Assembly: GCA_022827835.1 (NCBI GenBank)
Contig: JAJEIO010000061.1
Location: forward strand, 186,001-250,000
Origin: Candidatus Latescibacterota bacterium
Lineage (GTDB): Bacteria > Latescibacterota > UBA2968 > UBA8231
Reading direction: 5' to 3'
DNA length: 64,000 nucleotides
Shown here in pieces: positions 7,758-17,850 of the stretch. Positions within the stretch are counted from its first letter, which is position 1. Every line of letters starts with the position of its first letter. The notes below the pieces were generated by a model, which was not told the origin of the DNA, searched no databases, and was given only the letters and a program-made list of their open reading frames with translations. Made by a program: the position numbers and the translations under genes.

Positions 7758-10700
7758 GCCGCTTGCCTCTTCCTTGCGCCCAAACGCCGAGGTCATAATC
7801 CGCTGCATCGCCGTGCGGAAATCGTCGAAAAAGGTGTAAAACAGCGGCACTAACAAAAGCGTCAACACCATCGCCGCCAGCAGGCCCCCAATCATCGTCC
7901 GGCCCAGCGGCGCGTACTCCAAGCCCACCATCTTGGAATTGCCCGCGGCCATTGGGATCAGCCCGAAAGCGGTGGTGAAGGTCGTCATCAGGATCGGCCG
8001 GAAGCGGTGGCGGCCGGCCTCCACCAGCGCGTCGTAGCGCGACTTGCCCTCGGCTCGGAGCCGGTTGGCTAAGTCAATCAGCACGATGGCGTTGTTTACT
8101 ACCACGCCGATCAGGATCACCGAGCCGATCATCGACATGATTTCAAAGGGCGTGTCGGTCACATATAGAACCCAGTAAACGCCGAGGAAAGAGAATGGGA
8201 TCGACACGATCACCGACAGCGGCAGTACGAACGACTCAAAGAGTACCCCCATCAGCAAAAAGACGAAGGTCACGGACATAATCAGGGCGAATTTCCGCGA
8301 TTGGTCCTGCTCCTCTAGCTCCACAAAGCGGGTGCCCTTGTCCCAGCGGTAGCCGCGCGGCATCTCAAAGCCCTGCATTACCTGATCGACTTGGGCGAAA
8401 AGATGTTGAGCCCGGTCCTTGGAGGCGCGGGCACTGACATTGAGCATGGTCTGTCGGTTCTCGCGCCGGATATTGCCCAGCGTGCGCTCGACGTAGATGT
8501 CCGCTAGCGATTCGAGGGCCACTTCGCGGCCATCGGCGGTGGGGAAGTTTTGGGTGCGTAGATCGTCTAGGCTCTGGCTATCGTAGTTGGCTAGCCGCAC
8601 GCGGATATCGACCTCGCGGCCGTCGTCGGTGTGGAACTTGTTGATATCCGTGCCGCGCAGTGCGTAGGCGATGCCGCCCGAAACTTGCTGGGGATTCACG
8701 CCGAAGCGCTGAATTTGGTCGCGGTCGAGGCGCACTTGCAGCTCGGTGCCGCCGCGATCCATGTCGGTGTTGACCGACAGTAAGCCGGGGATGCTCTCCA
8801 GCCGCCGTTCGACCTCGGCGGCCAGTTCAATCAGCACCTTGGTGTCCTCGCCATACAGGCTGACATTGACTCGAGCATCCTGCTCGGAGTTTTCCCAGTT
8901 GACCCGCAAGTTGATACCCGGCGGCAGGTAGAGCCGCTCGCGGAGATCCTTTTCGACCTCCTTGTAGGAGAGGTACTCCTGTTCCTTCAGACCCAGCGCG
9001 ACGCTCAAGTTGTCCCAAGCCACCTCATACCACTGCACGTCCTCTTCTTCGGCGAAAAACAGCGTCACCCGGCCCCAGCCACGGCGGAAGTAGGTGCGGA
9101 GCGCCTCGACGTTGTACTCCGCTTGGTGGGCCATCACTGTGTCCTCGACCGCGGTCATGAACTTCTCGGCCTGGTCCAGCGACTGGCCCGAAGGCATCTC
9201 AAAGGCCAAGTCCATCCGCACCTCGTTGCGCTCCTGACTGTCGGTGCGATCCATGCCATCCATCGGGATCTTGATGCTAGCAAAAAGGACCAAGGCGATG
9301 ACGAAGGCGTCGAGGCGGTTGTTCAGCACCCAGCCCAGCGAGCGTTCGTAGTGCTTGCGGGACCAGAGGATCATCTTCGACTCGCCCCGCTCCTTTTTCG
9401 TCGAGAGCCTGAGCGCAGCGAGCGGGATAAAGATCAAGGCGATGAGTAGCGACGCCACCAGCCCGACGATGACCGGCAGGCCGATTCTGAGCATCCAGAA
9501 CGAAAACATCTCCTCGTCGCTCATCAGGATCAGGGGCAGGAAGACCACTACCGTCGTCAGGGTTGCCATGGTCACGGCTAGCCCCACCTCGCCGGCTCCC
9601 TCAATCGAGGCCGTGCGCGGGGCGATACCTTCCTGGCGCTTGCGGTAGATGTTTTCGACGATGACGATGGCGTTATCAACCACTAAGCCCAGGCTCAGCA
9701 TCAGGCCCATCATCGTCGCCACATTCAACGACCAGCCTATGAAGTAGAGGACGGTAATCGTCGTTAGAAGCGACAGGGGGATCGCCAAGGTGATGATCAG
9801 CGTGATGCGCACCGCACGCAAAAAGAAAAAGAGCACCATGGCCGCGAACAGCCCACCCCACAGGCCGGAATTTTTGAGATTGCCAACCGAGTTGATCACT
9901 TGGTCGCCTTGGTTCCAGAACAGCTTGAAGTCCAAGCCTCCGAGCTTGGGATGATCCTTCAGCTTTTCCAGCTCCTCCTTCACGCCGGTGGAAACCTCGA
10001 CAACATTGGCCCCCGAGGCCTTGGTGACGCCGAAGCCCAGCGACTCCTTGCGGTTAATGCGGTTAACCCAGTCTTGCGGCGGTCGCTTATAGGAAACCTC
10101 AGCGATGTCGTCCAGCCGTAGCTGGTGTGCGGGATCAACCACGGTGTTGGCGAGTTCTGCCACGTCTTGGAAGCGGCCCACCGAACGCACGTAGATCTTT
10201 TTGCCACCCTCGATCACCCAGCCCCCAGGTGCGGTGAGGTTTTGGGCGCGCAGGCTGTTGAGCGCTTCAAAGACGTTGATCCGGTGGCTGCTCACCTTAT
10301 CGCGGTCCAACTCGACGATTACCTCTTTTCTGGGTGTGCCCCAAAGCTCAATGTTGCCGACTCCATCGACGCGGCGCAGCGCTGGCTCCACGTAGGTGTC
10401 GATAAGATGGCGCGGATCGGCGTGTTGGGTCTCAAAGATGATGGCGCCATCCATGATGGGGATGTCGTTTTGATCCCAGCGCCGGACCCACAATTGCTCG
10501 ATCTCGTCGGGCAGTTCGGGCATCACCCGGTCGAGCCGGTCCTTCATCTCGGCGAAGGCCAATTGCAGGTCGGTGCCCTTTTGGAACTCGACCCGGACAT
10601 TGCCGCCGCTGTTGTAGGCGCTGGAGCGGATTCGCTTGACCCGACTGACTTGGGCGACGGCCTCCTCGAGGTGGCGCACTACTTTCTGCTCGACTTCGAC

Positions 10701-10889
10701 CGCTCCAGCGTTGGGATAGCTGGCCCAAGCGAAGAGCCGGGGATAGTCAAAGCCTTCGGGAAAAAGCGTCAGCGGGATCCGCGTATAGGCGATATAGCCC
10801 ACCACCAGCAGTGCGACCAGCGACATCACCACAGTCACCGGCCGGTTGACCGAAAAGCGCGGCAGGGGGTACTGGTTTGGCTTTTCCAT
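7746..10889 (-). CDS. RND-family efflux permease (second permease of operon)
   Basis: A 1047-aa proton-driven RND transporter with the usual 12-helix, two-repeat topology. TM1 begins near residue 15 (VTVVMSLVALLVVGYIAY). TM4 carries GLVVDNAIVIVEN and TM10 carries GVVVNNAIVLID, the proton-relay positions of AcrB-like pumps (only one Asp is kept in TM4). Length matches the family. It lies 9 nt downstream of the other permease, making a MFP-RND-RND operon; two permeases often assemble as heteromultimers (as MdtB/MdtC do). No TolC-type outer-membrane factor is in the window. Substrate unknown. Confidence 0.93.
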   Translation of the reverse strand: MEKPNQYPLPRFSVNRPVTVVMSLVALLVVGYIAYTRIPLTLFPEGFDYPRLFAWASYPNAGAVEVEQKVVRHLEEAVAQVSRVKRIRSSAYNSGGNVRVEFQKGTDLQLAFAEMKDRLDRVMPELPDEIEQLWVRRWDQNDIPIMDGAIIFETQHADPRHLIDTYVEPALRRVDGVGNIELWGTPRKEVIVELDRDKVSSHRINVFEALNSLRAQNLTAPGGWVIEGGKKIYVRSVGRFQDVAELANTVVDPAHQLRLDDIAEVSYKRPPQDWVNRINRKESLGFGVTKASGANVVEVSTGVKEELEKLKDHPKLGGLDFKLFWNQGDQVINSVGNLKNSGLWGGLFAAMVLFFFLRAVRITLIITLAIPLSLLTTITVLYFIGWSLNVATMMGLMLSLGLVVDNAIVIVENIYRKRQEGIAPRTASIEGAGEVGLAVTMATLTTVVVFLPLILMSDEEMFSFWMLRIGLPVIVGLVASLLIALIFIPLAALRLSTKKERGESKMILWSRKHYERSLGWVLNNRLDAFVIALVLFASIKIPMDGMDRTDSQERNEVRMDLAFEMPSGQSLDQAEKFMTAVEDTVMAHQAEYNVEALRTYFRRGWGRVTLFFAEEEDVQWYEVAWDNLSVALGLKEQEYLSYKEVEKDLRERLYLPPGINLRVNWENSEQDARVNVSLYGEDTKVLIELAAEVERRLESIPGLLSVNTDMDRGGTELQVRLDRDQIQRFGVNPQQVSGGIAYALRGTDINKFHTDDGREVDIRVRLANYDSQSLDDLRTQNFPTADGREVALESLADIYVERTLGNIRRENRQTMLNVSARASKDRAQHLFAQVDQVMQGFEMPRGYRWDKGTRFVELEEQDQSRKFALIMSVTFVFLLMGVLFESFVLPLSVIVSIPFSFLGVYWVLYVTDTPFEIMSMIGSVILIGVVVNNAIVLIDLANRLRAEGKSRYDALVEAGRHRFRPILMTTFTTAFGLIPMAAGNSKMVGLEYAPLGRTMIGGLLAAMVLTLLLVPLFYTFFDDFRTAMQRIMTSAFGRKEEASGSPS

Positions 10890-10898
10890 CGGTTCCTC

Positions 10899-13800
10899 CT
10901 AGGCCCGGCGATCGACCAGTGAATACACGGTCGGGATCACCACGAGGGTGAGGAAGGTGGCAGAGACGAGGCCGGCGATTACGGTCAGGGCCATCGGCGT
11001 GCGGATCTCGGCCCCCTCGCCTAGCCCCAAGGCCATCGGCAGCAGCCCTAAGACCGTCGTCGCCGTGGTCATGGTGATCGGGCGCAGCCGCACGGCACCG
11101 GCTTGAATGATGGCCTCGGTCTTTTCCATGCCGGTGCGGCGCAAGGTGTTGATATAGTCAATGAGCACGATGGCGTTGTTGACGACGATGCCGGCCAGCA
11201 TAATCAGACCGATAAAAACTACCACGCTCAAAGCCACCTGCGCCAGATAGAGCGCCACCACCACGCCGATCAGCGCCAAGGGCACCGTGAACATAATGAC
11301 GAAGGGGTGCACCAGCGACTCAAACTGGCTGGCCATAACCACATAAACGAGGAAGATCGCTAGTACTAAGGCGAAGTAGAGACTCTGTAACGAGGTCTCC
11401 ATCTCTTCGTTCTGGCCGCTGATCATAAAGTCGAAGCCCATCGGGAAATCCATTCTGCTCAGTTCGTCGTGGATCACTCCCGAGGCCGTGCCTAGGTCGA
11501 TGCCTTGGATATTGGCCGTGACCACTGCGGAGCGCTGCTGGTCAATGCGGCGGATCTCGCTCGGCCCCTCGTTGACTCGGATATCGGCCACTGCGGAAAG
11601 CGGAATCGGAATAGGCGCATTGGGATTAATCACCAGCCGCTGCAGCTCATCCAGTCCGAGGCGGTCCTCCTCGCGCAGCCGTACCAACACGTCGATCTGG
11701 CGCTCGTCTTGGCGGAAGTCGGTGGCGACCTTGCCCTGCACCTTGTGGCGCACTAATTCGGCGACGTTGCGCAGCGACAGGCCGTAGGTCGCGAGTTGGT
11801 CTCGCTTGTAGCTGATTTGTAGCTCGGGGTTGCCCGCCTGCAGCGACGATTTGACGTCAACTAGCCCGGGCAAGCTGGCCATCCGCGACTCGGCTTCCAA
11901 GCTCAACTGGCGCAACTGGCGCAGATTGTAGCCGCGAATCTCGACCTCGATGGGCGTCTTGAAGCTGAACAGCGCCGGGTGCGAGACTTCGACCTCGATT
12001 TCGGGGATCTCGTCAACCTCGTCCCGCAGATGTCGGATTAACCCGGCTTCTTGCGCGGCGCTGGATCCCTCCTCCATGCGGACCGTTACTTGGGCGGTGT
12101 GCTCGCCTTCTTCGGCTGAGGAACTCGCCGCCCGGTCGGTGCCCACGGTCGTCGCCACGCGGGCGACTTGGGGCTGTTCGCCGGCGAGTTCTTCGATTTG
12201 GCGCACGATCTCGGCGGTCTCTTCCAGCGGCGTCCCCACCGGCAGTCTGAGGTCGAGGTTGAATTCAGCTTGGTGGACTTGGGGGATTAGTTCGGTGCCC
12301 AAATCGGGGAGGAGCTTGTACCAGCAGACCAGCAGGGCGGCTAGGGCACCGCCGATAATCAGCAAGCGCTGCCTGAGCGCCCAGCCCAGCAGGGCCGGAT
12401 AGATCTGCTGCACTAGCCCGAAGCCACGTTGAAAAACAAAGAGCAGCGGCAAGAAGACCGGCATCAGCAGGATGCCTAGCAGGAACAATACCAGTACCAG
12501 CACCAGACCAACGAGCATCAGCGCCACGTGCAGGACGATGCCCACCAGTCTGAGTACCGTGCCCAAGACGAAGCGCACGCCTGCCAGATAGACCATCGCC
12601 AGCGGCAGCGATAAGAATTTGAGCGTCTTCCATATGGGGTGTTCGGACCTGTTCACCCAACGCCAGTAGCGCTGCCCAGCCTCGCCGAGGATGCGCGGAG
12701 ACTCAAAGCCGAGAATGCCCGGCCAGACGCGCTCGAAGAAGGTCCACTCGCCGATGCGGCTTTCCGCAGCCCAAGCACCGACCCAGCTCTGAAAGGTCTG
12801 CTCGCGCTTGAGCCAGAAGTGCTCGACGGGTTTGATTAGCCACCACAACAGCTCGGAGACGAGGAGGAAAGCACCTTTGAGCACCGCCGCCACGAGAGTT
12901 GCTGCGGCCAGCCCGATCCGCAACAGGACCTCGCCGATTAAGTGGGGCAGCGACAGGGCTACCCGCGCCGCCTTGTGCCACCGGCTCCCCGGTTCACTTA
13001 ATACTGCGCGGGCCCGGCTCAGTGCCTGTAGGCGCAAAAAGTCGCTGCGACCGATCTGCTCGGCCAACCCGCCTTGGCGGTCGATTTGGCGCGAGGCCAG
13101 CATGGGGATGAAAAACAGCGCCACCCCCAACGAGGCCAACAGCGAGAACACGACCGTCAGCGCCATGTCGCCGAAGATCTGCCCGGCTACGCCCTCGACG
13201 AAGACGATGGGAAAAAACACCGTGATCGTCGTCAGCGTCGAGGCCAACACCGCGGTACCGACCTCGCGGGTGCCGCGAACGGTGGCTTGGACCAGATCGT
13301 CGCCCTCTTCCCGACAGCGGAAGATGCTCTCCAGCACCACGATCGAATTATCGACCAGCATCCCGATCCCTAGGGCCAACCCGCCGAGCGACATGATGTT
13401 GAGCGACACGTCGAACATGTACATCGGCGCGAAGGTCGCCATGATCGACACTGGGATCGTCAGGCCGACGATCAGCGTGTGAACCACGTTGCGCAAGAAC
13501 ACAAAGAGCACGAGCACGGCCATTGTCCCGCCGATGAGCGCATTGATTTGGACTTCTCTGATCGAATTCTTGATGAAACCCGACTGGTCGGATAAAAGCT
13601 CCAGCTTGGCTCCCGGGGGCAGGCGGTGGCCGATGAAGTCGGTCATCCGCAAATGCTCCATCGCCTTGCGGGCTTCCTCCTGTTTCTTCGCTTGTAGCTC
13701 CTTTTGTTGCTCTTCCTCTTTCTTTGTCGAATCGGCTTTTGCAGTCTCTTGTTTTTTTCGCGCCTCCTCTTGCTCTTTCCTTTTTTGCTCCTCGCTTTGC

Positions 13801-14783
13801 TTGGCCATTTCTTGGGCTTCGCGGGTCTTCTGCTCCACGTATGCGCGCTGCTCTGGCAAGCCGAAAAGCGCGTTGTGTACCCTTTCGGCAACGGCGACGA
13901 TATTGGCGTCGGCTTCTTTGTAAATCTCGATCTCGACGCTCTCTCGGCCATTGACCCGGGTGATGATCTCGCGGTCCTTATGCGAGCGAAAGACCTCGCC
14001 GATGTCGCGCAGATACACATCGGCGTCGCCCTGCCGCGCCACGATCAACTCGGCGATCTCCTCGACGGTGGCGAACTCGTTGAGCGTGCGGATGAGATAC
14101 TCGACTTGGCCCTCGCGCAAGTTGCCGCCGGGTAAATTGACGTTGTTTTGCGCTAGACGGTTGTTTATCTGATTGATATCCAAGCCCATCACCGCGATCT
14201 GGCGCTCGTTGAGCGCGACGTGGATCTCTTCTTCCAAGCCGCCCTTGATCTTGACCGCTGCCACCCCGACCAGCGCCTCCAACTCGCGCTTGATGTCGTG
14301 TTCGGCGAGGTAGCGCAGTGCGTAGAGGTCCTGCGGGCCGTGCAGACCGATGCGCATGATCGGGTCTAGGGAAGGATCGTAGCGCAGCAGAAGGGGTTTT
14401 TCGGCGTCTTGGGGCAGCCAGACGCGGTCGGCCTTCTCGCGGATTTCCTGGGACATCGCGTTCATGTCGGTGTCCCACTCGAATTCGAGGATGATGTCCG
14501 ACTGCCCGGCCTTGGAGATAGAGCTGATGTTGACGAGGTGAGGCACAATGCCCAGTTCCTGCTCCAAGGGGCGGGAAAGCAGGGTCTCGACTTCCTCCGG
14601 TGCCGTACCCGGATATTCGGTGCGCACCGTCAGGGTCGGGTAGGAAATGTCGGGCATTAGGTTCAGCGAGAGCCGCTGATAGGAGACCCAGCCGAAAACG
14701 CAGACGGCCAGCACCACCATGAGAATGGCGACAGGCCGCCGGGTTGCAATGGCGAAGCGAGATGTGCTAACGGGCTGCTGCAC
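10899..14783 (-). CDS. RND-family efflux permease with two large insertions
   Basis: At 1294 aa this is about 250 residues longer than a usual RND permease. The core is intact: TM1 near 17-35, TM4 with GIGMLVDNSIVVLES (472-486) and TM10 with GIVVNNAIVLID. Insertion 1 (about 316-380) is a Lys/Glu/Gln-rich coiled-coil stretch (EEQKRKEQEEARKK) within the first periplasmic domain. Insertion 2 (about 565-795) lies between TM6 and TM7, where AcrB has only a short amphipathic helix; it has two long hydrophobic blocks (about 615-650 and 725-785) that may be extra membrane or re-entrant helices. It is 4 nt downstream of the adaptor gene. Substrate unknown. Confidence 0.92.
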   Translation of the reverse strand: MQQPVSTSRFAIATRRPVAILMVVLAVCVFGWVSYQRLSLNLMPDISYPTLTVRTEYPGTAPEEVETLLSRPLEQELGIVPHLVNISSISKAGQSDIILEFEWDTDMNAMSQEIREKADRVWLPQDAEKPLLLRYDPSLDPIMRIGLHGPQDLYALRYLAEHDIKRELEALVGVAAVKIKGGLEEEIHVALNERQIAVMGLDINQINNRLAQNNVNLPGGNLREGQVEYLIRTLNEFATVEEIAELIVARQGDADVYLRDIGEVFRSHKDREIITRVNGRESVEIEIYKEADANIVAVAERVHNALFGLPEQRAYVEQKTREAQEMAKQSEEQKRKEQEEARKKQETAKADSTKKEEEQQKELQAKKQEEARKAMEHLRMTDFIGHRLPPGAKLELLSDQSGFIKNSIREVQINALIGGTMAVLVLFVFLRNVVHTLIVGLTIPVSIMATFAPMYMFDVSLNIMSLGGLALGIGMLVDNSIVVLESIFRCREEGDDLVQATVRGTREVGTAVLASTLTTITVFFPIVFVEGVAGQIFGDMALTVVFSLLASLGVALFFIPMLASRQIDRQGGLAEQIGRSDFLRLQALSRARAVLSEPGSRWHKAARVALSLPHLIGEVLLRIGLAAATLVAAVLKGAFLLVSELLWWLIKPVEHFWLKREQTFQSWVGAWAAESRIGEWTFFERVWPGILGFESPRILGEAGQRYWRWVNRSEHPIWKTLKFLSLPLAMVYLAGVRFVLGTVLRLVGIVLHVALMLVGLVLVLVLFLLGILLMPVFLPLLFVFQRGFGLVQQIYPALLGWALRQRLLIIGGALAALLVCWYKLLPDLGTELIPQVHQAEFNLDLRLPVGTPLEETAEIVRQIEELAGEQPQVARVATTVGTDRAASSSAEEGEHTAQVTVRMEEGSSAAQEAGLIRHLRDEVDEIPEIEVEVSHPALFSFKTPIEVEIRGYNLRQLRQLSLEAESRMASLPGLVDVKSSLQAGNPELQISYKRDQLATYGLSLRNVAELVRHKVQGKVATDFRQDERQIDVLVRLREEDRLGLDELQRLVINPNAPIPIPLSAVADIRVNEGPSEIRRIDQQRSAVVTANIQGIDLGTASGVIHDELSRMDFPMGFDFMISGQNEEMETSLQSLYFALVLAIFLVYVVMASQFESLVHPFVIMFTVPLALIGVVVALYLAQVALSVVVFIGLIMLAGIVVNNAIVLIDYINTLRRTGMEKTEAIIQAGAVRLRPITMTTATTVLGLLPMALGLGEGAEIRTPMALTVIAGLVSATFLTLVVIPTVYSLVDRRA

Positions 14784-14787
14784 GGGC

Positions 14788-15972
14788 CTAGCCTTGGCTC
14801 GCGTCTTCGGCGAGCTCAGCCGAGCCGTCGTCGGAGTTGACTATGCGCACCCGCGTGCTGTCCTTGAGGCCGTTTTGCCCGACGACGATGATCGGGGTGC
14901 CGGATTCGATGCCGGCGAGTGATTCGATAAAGTCGGTGTCCTCGAACCCGGGCTGTAACTTGATTCGCGCGGCCGTGGTGTCCACGACGGCGAACACGAA
15001 TCGGTCGCCGCCGTCGTACACGATTGCCTGTTTGGGTATCAACACGGCGTTGGTGTGCGTGTCCGTGATGATGCGAACGTTGACGAAGAGGCCGGGCCGC
15101 AAGTACTCCCAGCGGTCGCGCAAGCCCACCGTGACCTTGAAGGTGCCGCTCCTCGGATCGACTACGGGGCTGATGCGCTTGACCCAGGCTTGGAACTGCT
15201 TGTCGGGCAAAAACTCCGAAGTGATGAGGGCCTGCTGGCCGTTGCCGATGGTGGTGAGGTATTGGCCGGGCGCAAATACGCGGGCGATCAGGTCGTCGAG
15301 CTTGATGAGGTCGTAGAGCTTGCTGCTTGGCCCCACCCGAGCGCCGACCTGCACGTGGCGCTCGGTGATCACGCCGGAAAACGGCGCGATGACTTCTGCG
15401 TATTCTAGCTCTAGGCGGGCGCGCTCTAGCCGGAGACGGGCTTGTTCAAAGTTGTATTTGTTGGTCTCAAACTCTTGGTCGCTGATGAGGTTGCGCTCAA
15501 ACATGGCCTCGGTGCGCTTAAAGGCGGTTTGCTGATAGTGATAGTTGGCTTGAGCTTCCTCAACGGCGATGCGCAACTGCTTGTCCTCGATGCTGAGGAG
15601 GGTGTCGCCCACTTCGACGCGGTCGCCCTCCTCGACTCTGAGGTGTTTAACGAGGCCGCTGATTTGGGGATAAATCTCGACGGCCGCCTCGGTTTCGATG
15701 GTCGAGTTGAACACCAGATGGGCGGAAATCTCGCCCGTGTGGGCGAGGGCGACTTCGACGGGTATTGCTTCTATGGGCTTGGATAAGCTATCGGCGGCCG
15801 TGCTGTCGGCTTGGGCCGCTGGGTCTGCGCCGTCGCCTTCGTCTTGCCCACCCACTTGCATGCTGCAAGCCCCCAAAGTTGCCGCTAATAATAGTACACC
15901 TGCGTTGTGCCATGCGTTCAAAATCGTCTTTCTCCGGGGTCTGTGGGCTTGTAGGGGACGAAAGTAGTGCAT
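14788..15972 (-). CDS. RND periplasmic adaptor lipoprotein (membrane fusion protein)
   Basis: A 394-aa HlyD/AcrA-type adaptor bridging RND permease and outer-membrane channel. A signal sequence ends in the lipobox LGAC (Cys36), so it is lipid-anchored, followed by a Gly/Asp/Ala-rich linker. The lipoyl half-motif (ISGLVKHLRVEEGDRVEVGD) is at about 105-125, the alpha-helical hairpin at about 130-190, the second lipoyl half (APFSGVITERHV) at about 195, and the beta-barrel after that. It is the first gene of a three-gene operon with 4- and 9-nt gaps. It is divergent from and slightly overlaps an alternative upstream start of the rhodanese ORF. Confidence 0.92.
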   Translation of the reverse strand: MHYFRPLQAHRPRRKTILNAWHNAGVLLLAATLGACSMQVGGQDEGDGADPAAQADSTAADSLSKPIEAIPVEVALAHTGEISAHLVFNSTIETEAAVEIYPQISGLVKHLRVEEGDRVEVGDTLLSIEDKQLRIAVEEAQANYHYQQTAFKRTEAMFERNLISDQEFETNKYNFEQARLRLERARLELEYAEVIAPFSGVITERHVQVGARVGPSSKLYDLIKLDDLIARVFAPGQYLTTIGNGQQALITSEFLPDKQFQAWVKRISPVVDPRSGTFKVTVGLRDRWEYLRPGLFVNVRIITDTHTNAVLIPKQAIVYDGGDRFVFAVVDTTAARIKLQPGFEDTDFIESLAGIESGTPIIVVGQNGLKDSTRVRIVNSDDGSAELAEDASQG

Positions 15973-16029
15973 TACCTTACCAGTTATTCAACTCTGCAAG
16001 GTGGACATTGTCAAATGAAGGGAGGCATC

Positions 16030-16452
16030 GTGAGCTATCAAAACGTCAGTCCTACCGAAGCGAAGGAACTGCTCGAAGGCGACGCGGGCGCGGTCTATAT
16101 CGACGTCCGCTCCATCCCCGAATACGAGGGCGGCCATCCGGCCGGCGCGTTCAACATCCCCATCATGCAACGCCACGCCGTGGGCATGGTTCCCAACCTC
16201 AATTTTGTTCAGGTCGTCCAAGCCCATTTTGCCGCGGACGCCAAGTTGCTCGTTGGCTGCCAGTCGGGTGCGCGCTCCATGCGGGCTTGTGAGGCGCTCG
16301 TCGCTGCTGGTTTTACGGATGTGGCCAATGTCACCGCCGGTTTTGGTGGATCGCGCACTGAGCGCGGTTGGCAGGCTCTCGGCTTTCCGGTCGAGTTCGG
16401 TGCCAGCGACGACAAAGGCTACGCGGCCCTAAGCGGCGATTCGGGCGCGTGA
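16030..16452 (+). CDS. Rhodanese-domain sulfurtransferase
   Basis: A single rhodanese domain of about 140 aa. The active-site loop is GCQSGARS, with the persulfide-carrying cysteine at about residue 77, and YIDVRSIPEYEGGHPAGAFNIP is the conserved CH2A region. I place the start at GTG 16030 because GGGAGG sits just upstream; ATG 16015 and ATG 15967 are in-frame alternatives, the last overlapping the divergent adaptor gene. Its stop overlaps the GTG of the siroheme gene in a GTGA, so the two are co-translated, suggesting sulfur or sulfite metabolism. Confidence 0.88.
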   Translation: MSYQNVSPTEAKELLEGDAGAVYIDVRSIPEYEGGHPAGAFNIPIMQRHAVGMVPNLNFVQVVQAHFAADAKLLVGCQSGARSMRACEALVAAGFTDVANVTAGFGGSRTERGWQALGFPVEFGASDDKGYAALSGDSGA

Positions 16453-17144
16453 GCGAGTTGCTCAATCCTTATTTCCAGGTGGGGCTCGACGTGATGGAGC
16501 AGCCCTGCTTGGTCATCGGCGGGGGACGCGAAGCCGAAGACAAGGCTGGTCGCTTGCTAGCCGCGGGTGCGCGGTTGACGGTGGTAAGCCCAAGCGCGAC
16601 GCCCGCGCTCGTCGAATGGGCTGCGGCTGGCCGACTTACCCACTACCCGCGTTGCTTTGCGGAGTCTGACCTTGATGGCGTGTTCTTGGTGTTGAACACC
16701 GTGCGCGACAATGCGCTGACGGCGCGGGTGTACGAACTCGCCACGGCGCGCAAGGCCCTGATCAACTCCTACGACAATCCGGCCTATTCCAACATTGGCA
16801 TGGTGGCCTTGGTGCATCCGGGCCACTTGCGGCTGAGTATCTCCACCTCTAACGCCAGCCCGGCACTGTCGAGCCGTTTGCGGCAAGATTTCGAAGAGAT
16901 TTTCGACGGGGAATTTGCTGCGTATCTCGACGGCTTGGCTGAGGCGCGCCAGCGAGTGCGCGCCAAAGTGGCCGACCGCGAGACGCGCTTTGCCCTGCTG
17001 CGCTCTTTGGTCAGCGGCTTCCGCTTGGAAGGGACGCTGCGCTATCCCGCCGACTGGAAGCGTTGCGTGGATGCGCTGCTGACGTGTGAGTTGGAGTTTT
17101 GTGGGACGGAGGAGCGGTGTGCGGATTGTCCGTTGGGGAGTTGA
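16449..17144 (+). CDS. Precorrin-2 dehydrogenase / sirohydrochlorin ferrochelatase (CysG N-terminal/Met8 type)
   Basis: A 231-aa enzyme that oxidises precorrin-2 with NAD and may insert iron to make siroheme. The Rossmann motif CLVIGGGREAEDKAG begins near residue 18, and the dimerisation region carries STSNASPALSSRLRQ, the family's conserved block with the catalytic Asp nearby. The GTG at 16449 overlaps the rhodanese stop (GTGA). The C-terminus has a Cys cluster (C-x4-C-x5-C-x2-C) not usual in the core family, which might bind metal. No methyltransferase (CobA) domain is fused, so uroporphyrinogen methylation must come from elsewhere. Confidence 0.88.
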   Translation: MSELLNPYFQVGLDVMEQPCLVIGGGREAEDKAGRLLAAGARLTVVSPSATPALVEWAAAGRLTHYPRCFAESDLDGVFLVLNTVRDNALTARVYELATARKALINSYDNPAYSNIGMVALVHPGHLRLSISTSNASPALSSRLRQDFEEIFDGEFAAYLDGLAEARQRVRAKVADRETRFALLRSLVSGFRLEGTLRYPADWKRCVDALLTCELEFCGTEERCADCPLGS

Positions 17145-17178
17145 GTTGGGAAGATCCTATGGCTGGGCTAAAAAGCCG

Positions 17179-17817
17179 TCAGTGCAACCTCTCCACTTCT
17201 TCCACCACCTCTCGTACCGAACCTAGCACCTTGTACGCAGGTGAAAAGTCGCCGTGTTGTGACAACTCATTCGGCACGGCTAGCACGCGCAACCCAGCCT
17301 TTACAGCGGCGGCGCATCCCCGCTCAGAATCTTCTACGACAACACAGGTCTCAGGTTCTAACCCATGCAGCCGCATGGCCGTCAAATACGCATCGGGATG
17401 GGGCTTTGCTTGTTTGTAGTCTTCCCGCGCGACGACAAAGTCGAAAAACTGGAGTAGATTCGTCTGGGCGTGAATGATGTCAAAGTGATCTTTTCGCGAT
17501 CCCGTCACCACCCCCATAAGCACGCGCCCGTGTAATGTCCTGAGCGTCTCCACTACTCCATCCAAAACCCGCACGCGCTCCCGCAACAACGCGCTATACC
17601 GAGCATTGCGCTGCAAGCGCAGTTGATCAATTAATTCAGCGTCTTGATTGGGCAATAGGTCGAATACACTTTGCCCCCTTTGTAACGACTGCTCAACAAA
17701 ATCCTCTTGCGTCAGTTCAACACCCTGCGTCGCCATGATCTCTCGCCCCGCTTGAAAATACAGCCCCTCGGTATCCACCAGCACGCCATCGTTGTCCCAC
17801 AAAATTGCGCGAATCAC
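17179..17817 (-). CDS. HAD-superfamily hydrolase (beta-phosphoglucomutase-like)
   Basis: A 212-aa HAD phosphatase/phosphomutase. Motif I is WDNDGVLVDTE (nucleophile Asp8, acid/base Asp10), motif II GVVTGSRKD, the motif III lysine lies in ARE-x-YKQAKPHPD, and motif IV is VVVEDSERG. A four-helix cap (about residues 15-80) is of subclass I, as in beta-phosphoglucomutase and phosphoglycolate phosphatase. The substrate cannot be fixed from sequence. It is convergent with the siroheme gene and lies 33 nt downstream of the M28 peptidase gene on the same strand. Confidence 0.88.
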   Translation of the reverse strand: MIRAILWDNDGVLVDTEGLYFQAGREIMATQGVELTQEDFVEQSLQRGQSVFDLLPNQDAELIDQLRLQRNARYSALLRERVRVLDGVVETLRTLHGRVLMGVVTGSRKDHFDIIHAQTNLLQFFDFVVAREDYKQAKPHPDAYLTAMRLHGLEPETCVVVEDSERGCAAAVKAGLRVLAVPNELSQHGDFSPAYKVLGSVREVVEEVERLH

Positions 17818-17850
17818 AAGTTCCTCTTCTTCAACACCAAAAGTGCGTGT

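Noticed and set aside
10125-10922. Plus-strand ORF of 265 codons within the RND permease gene
   Set aside because: Antisense shadow in GC-rich DNA; the minus-strand frame has clear RND motifs.
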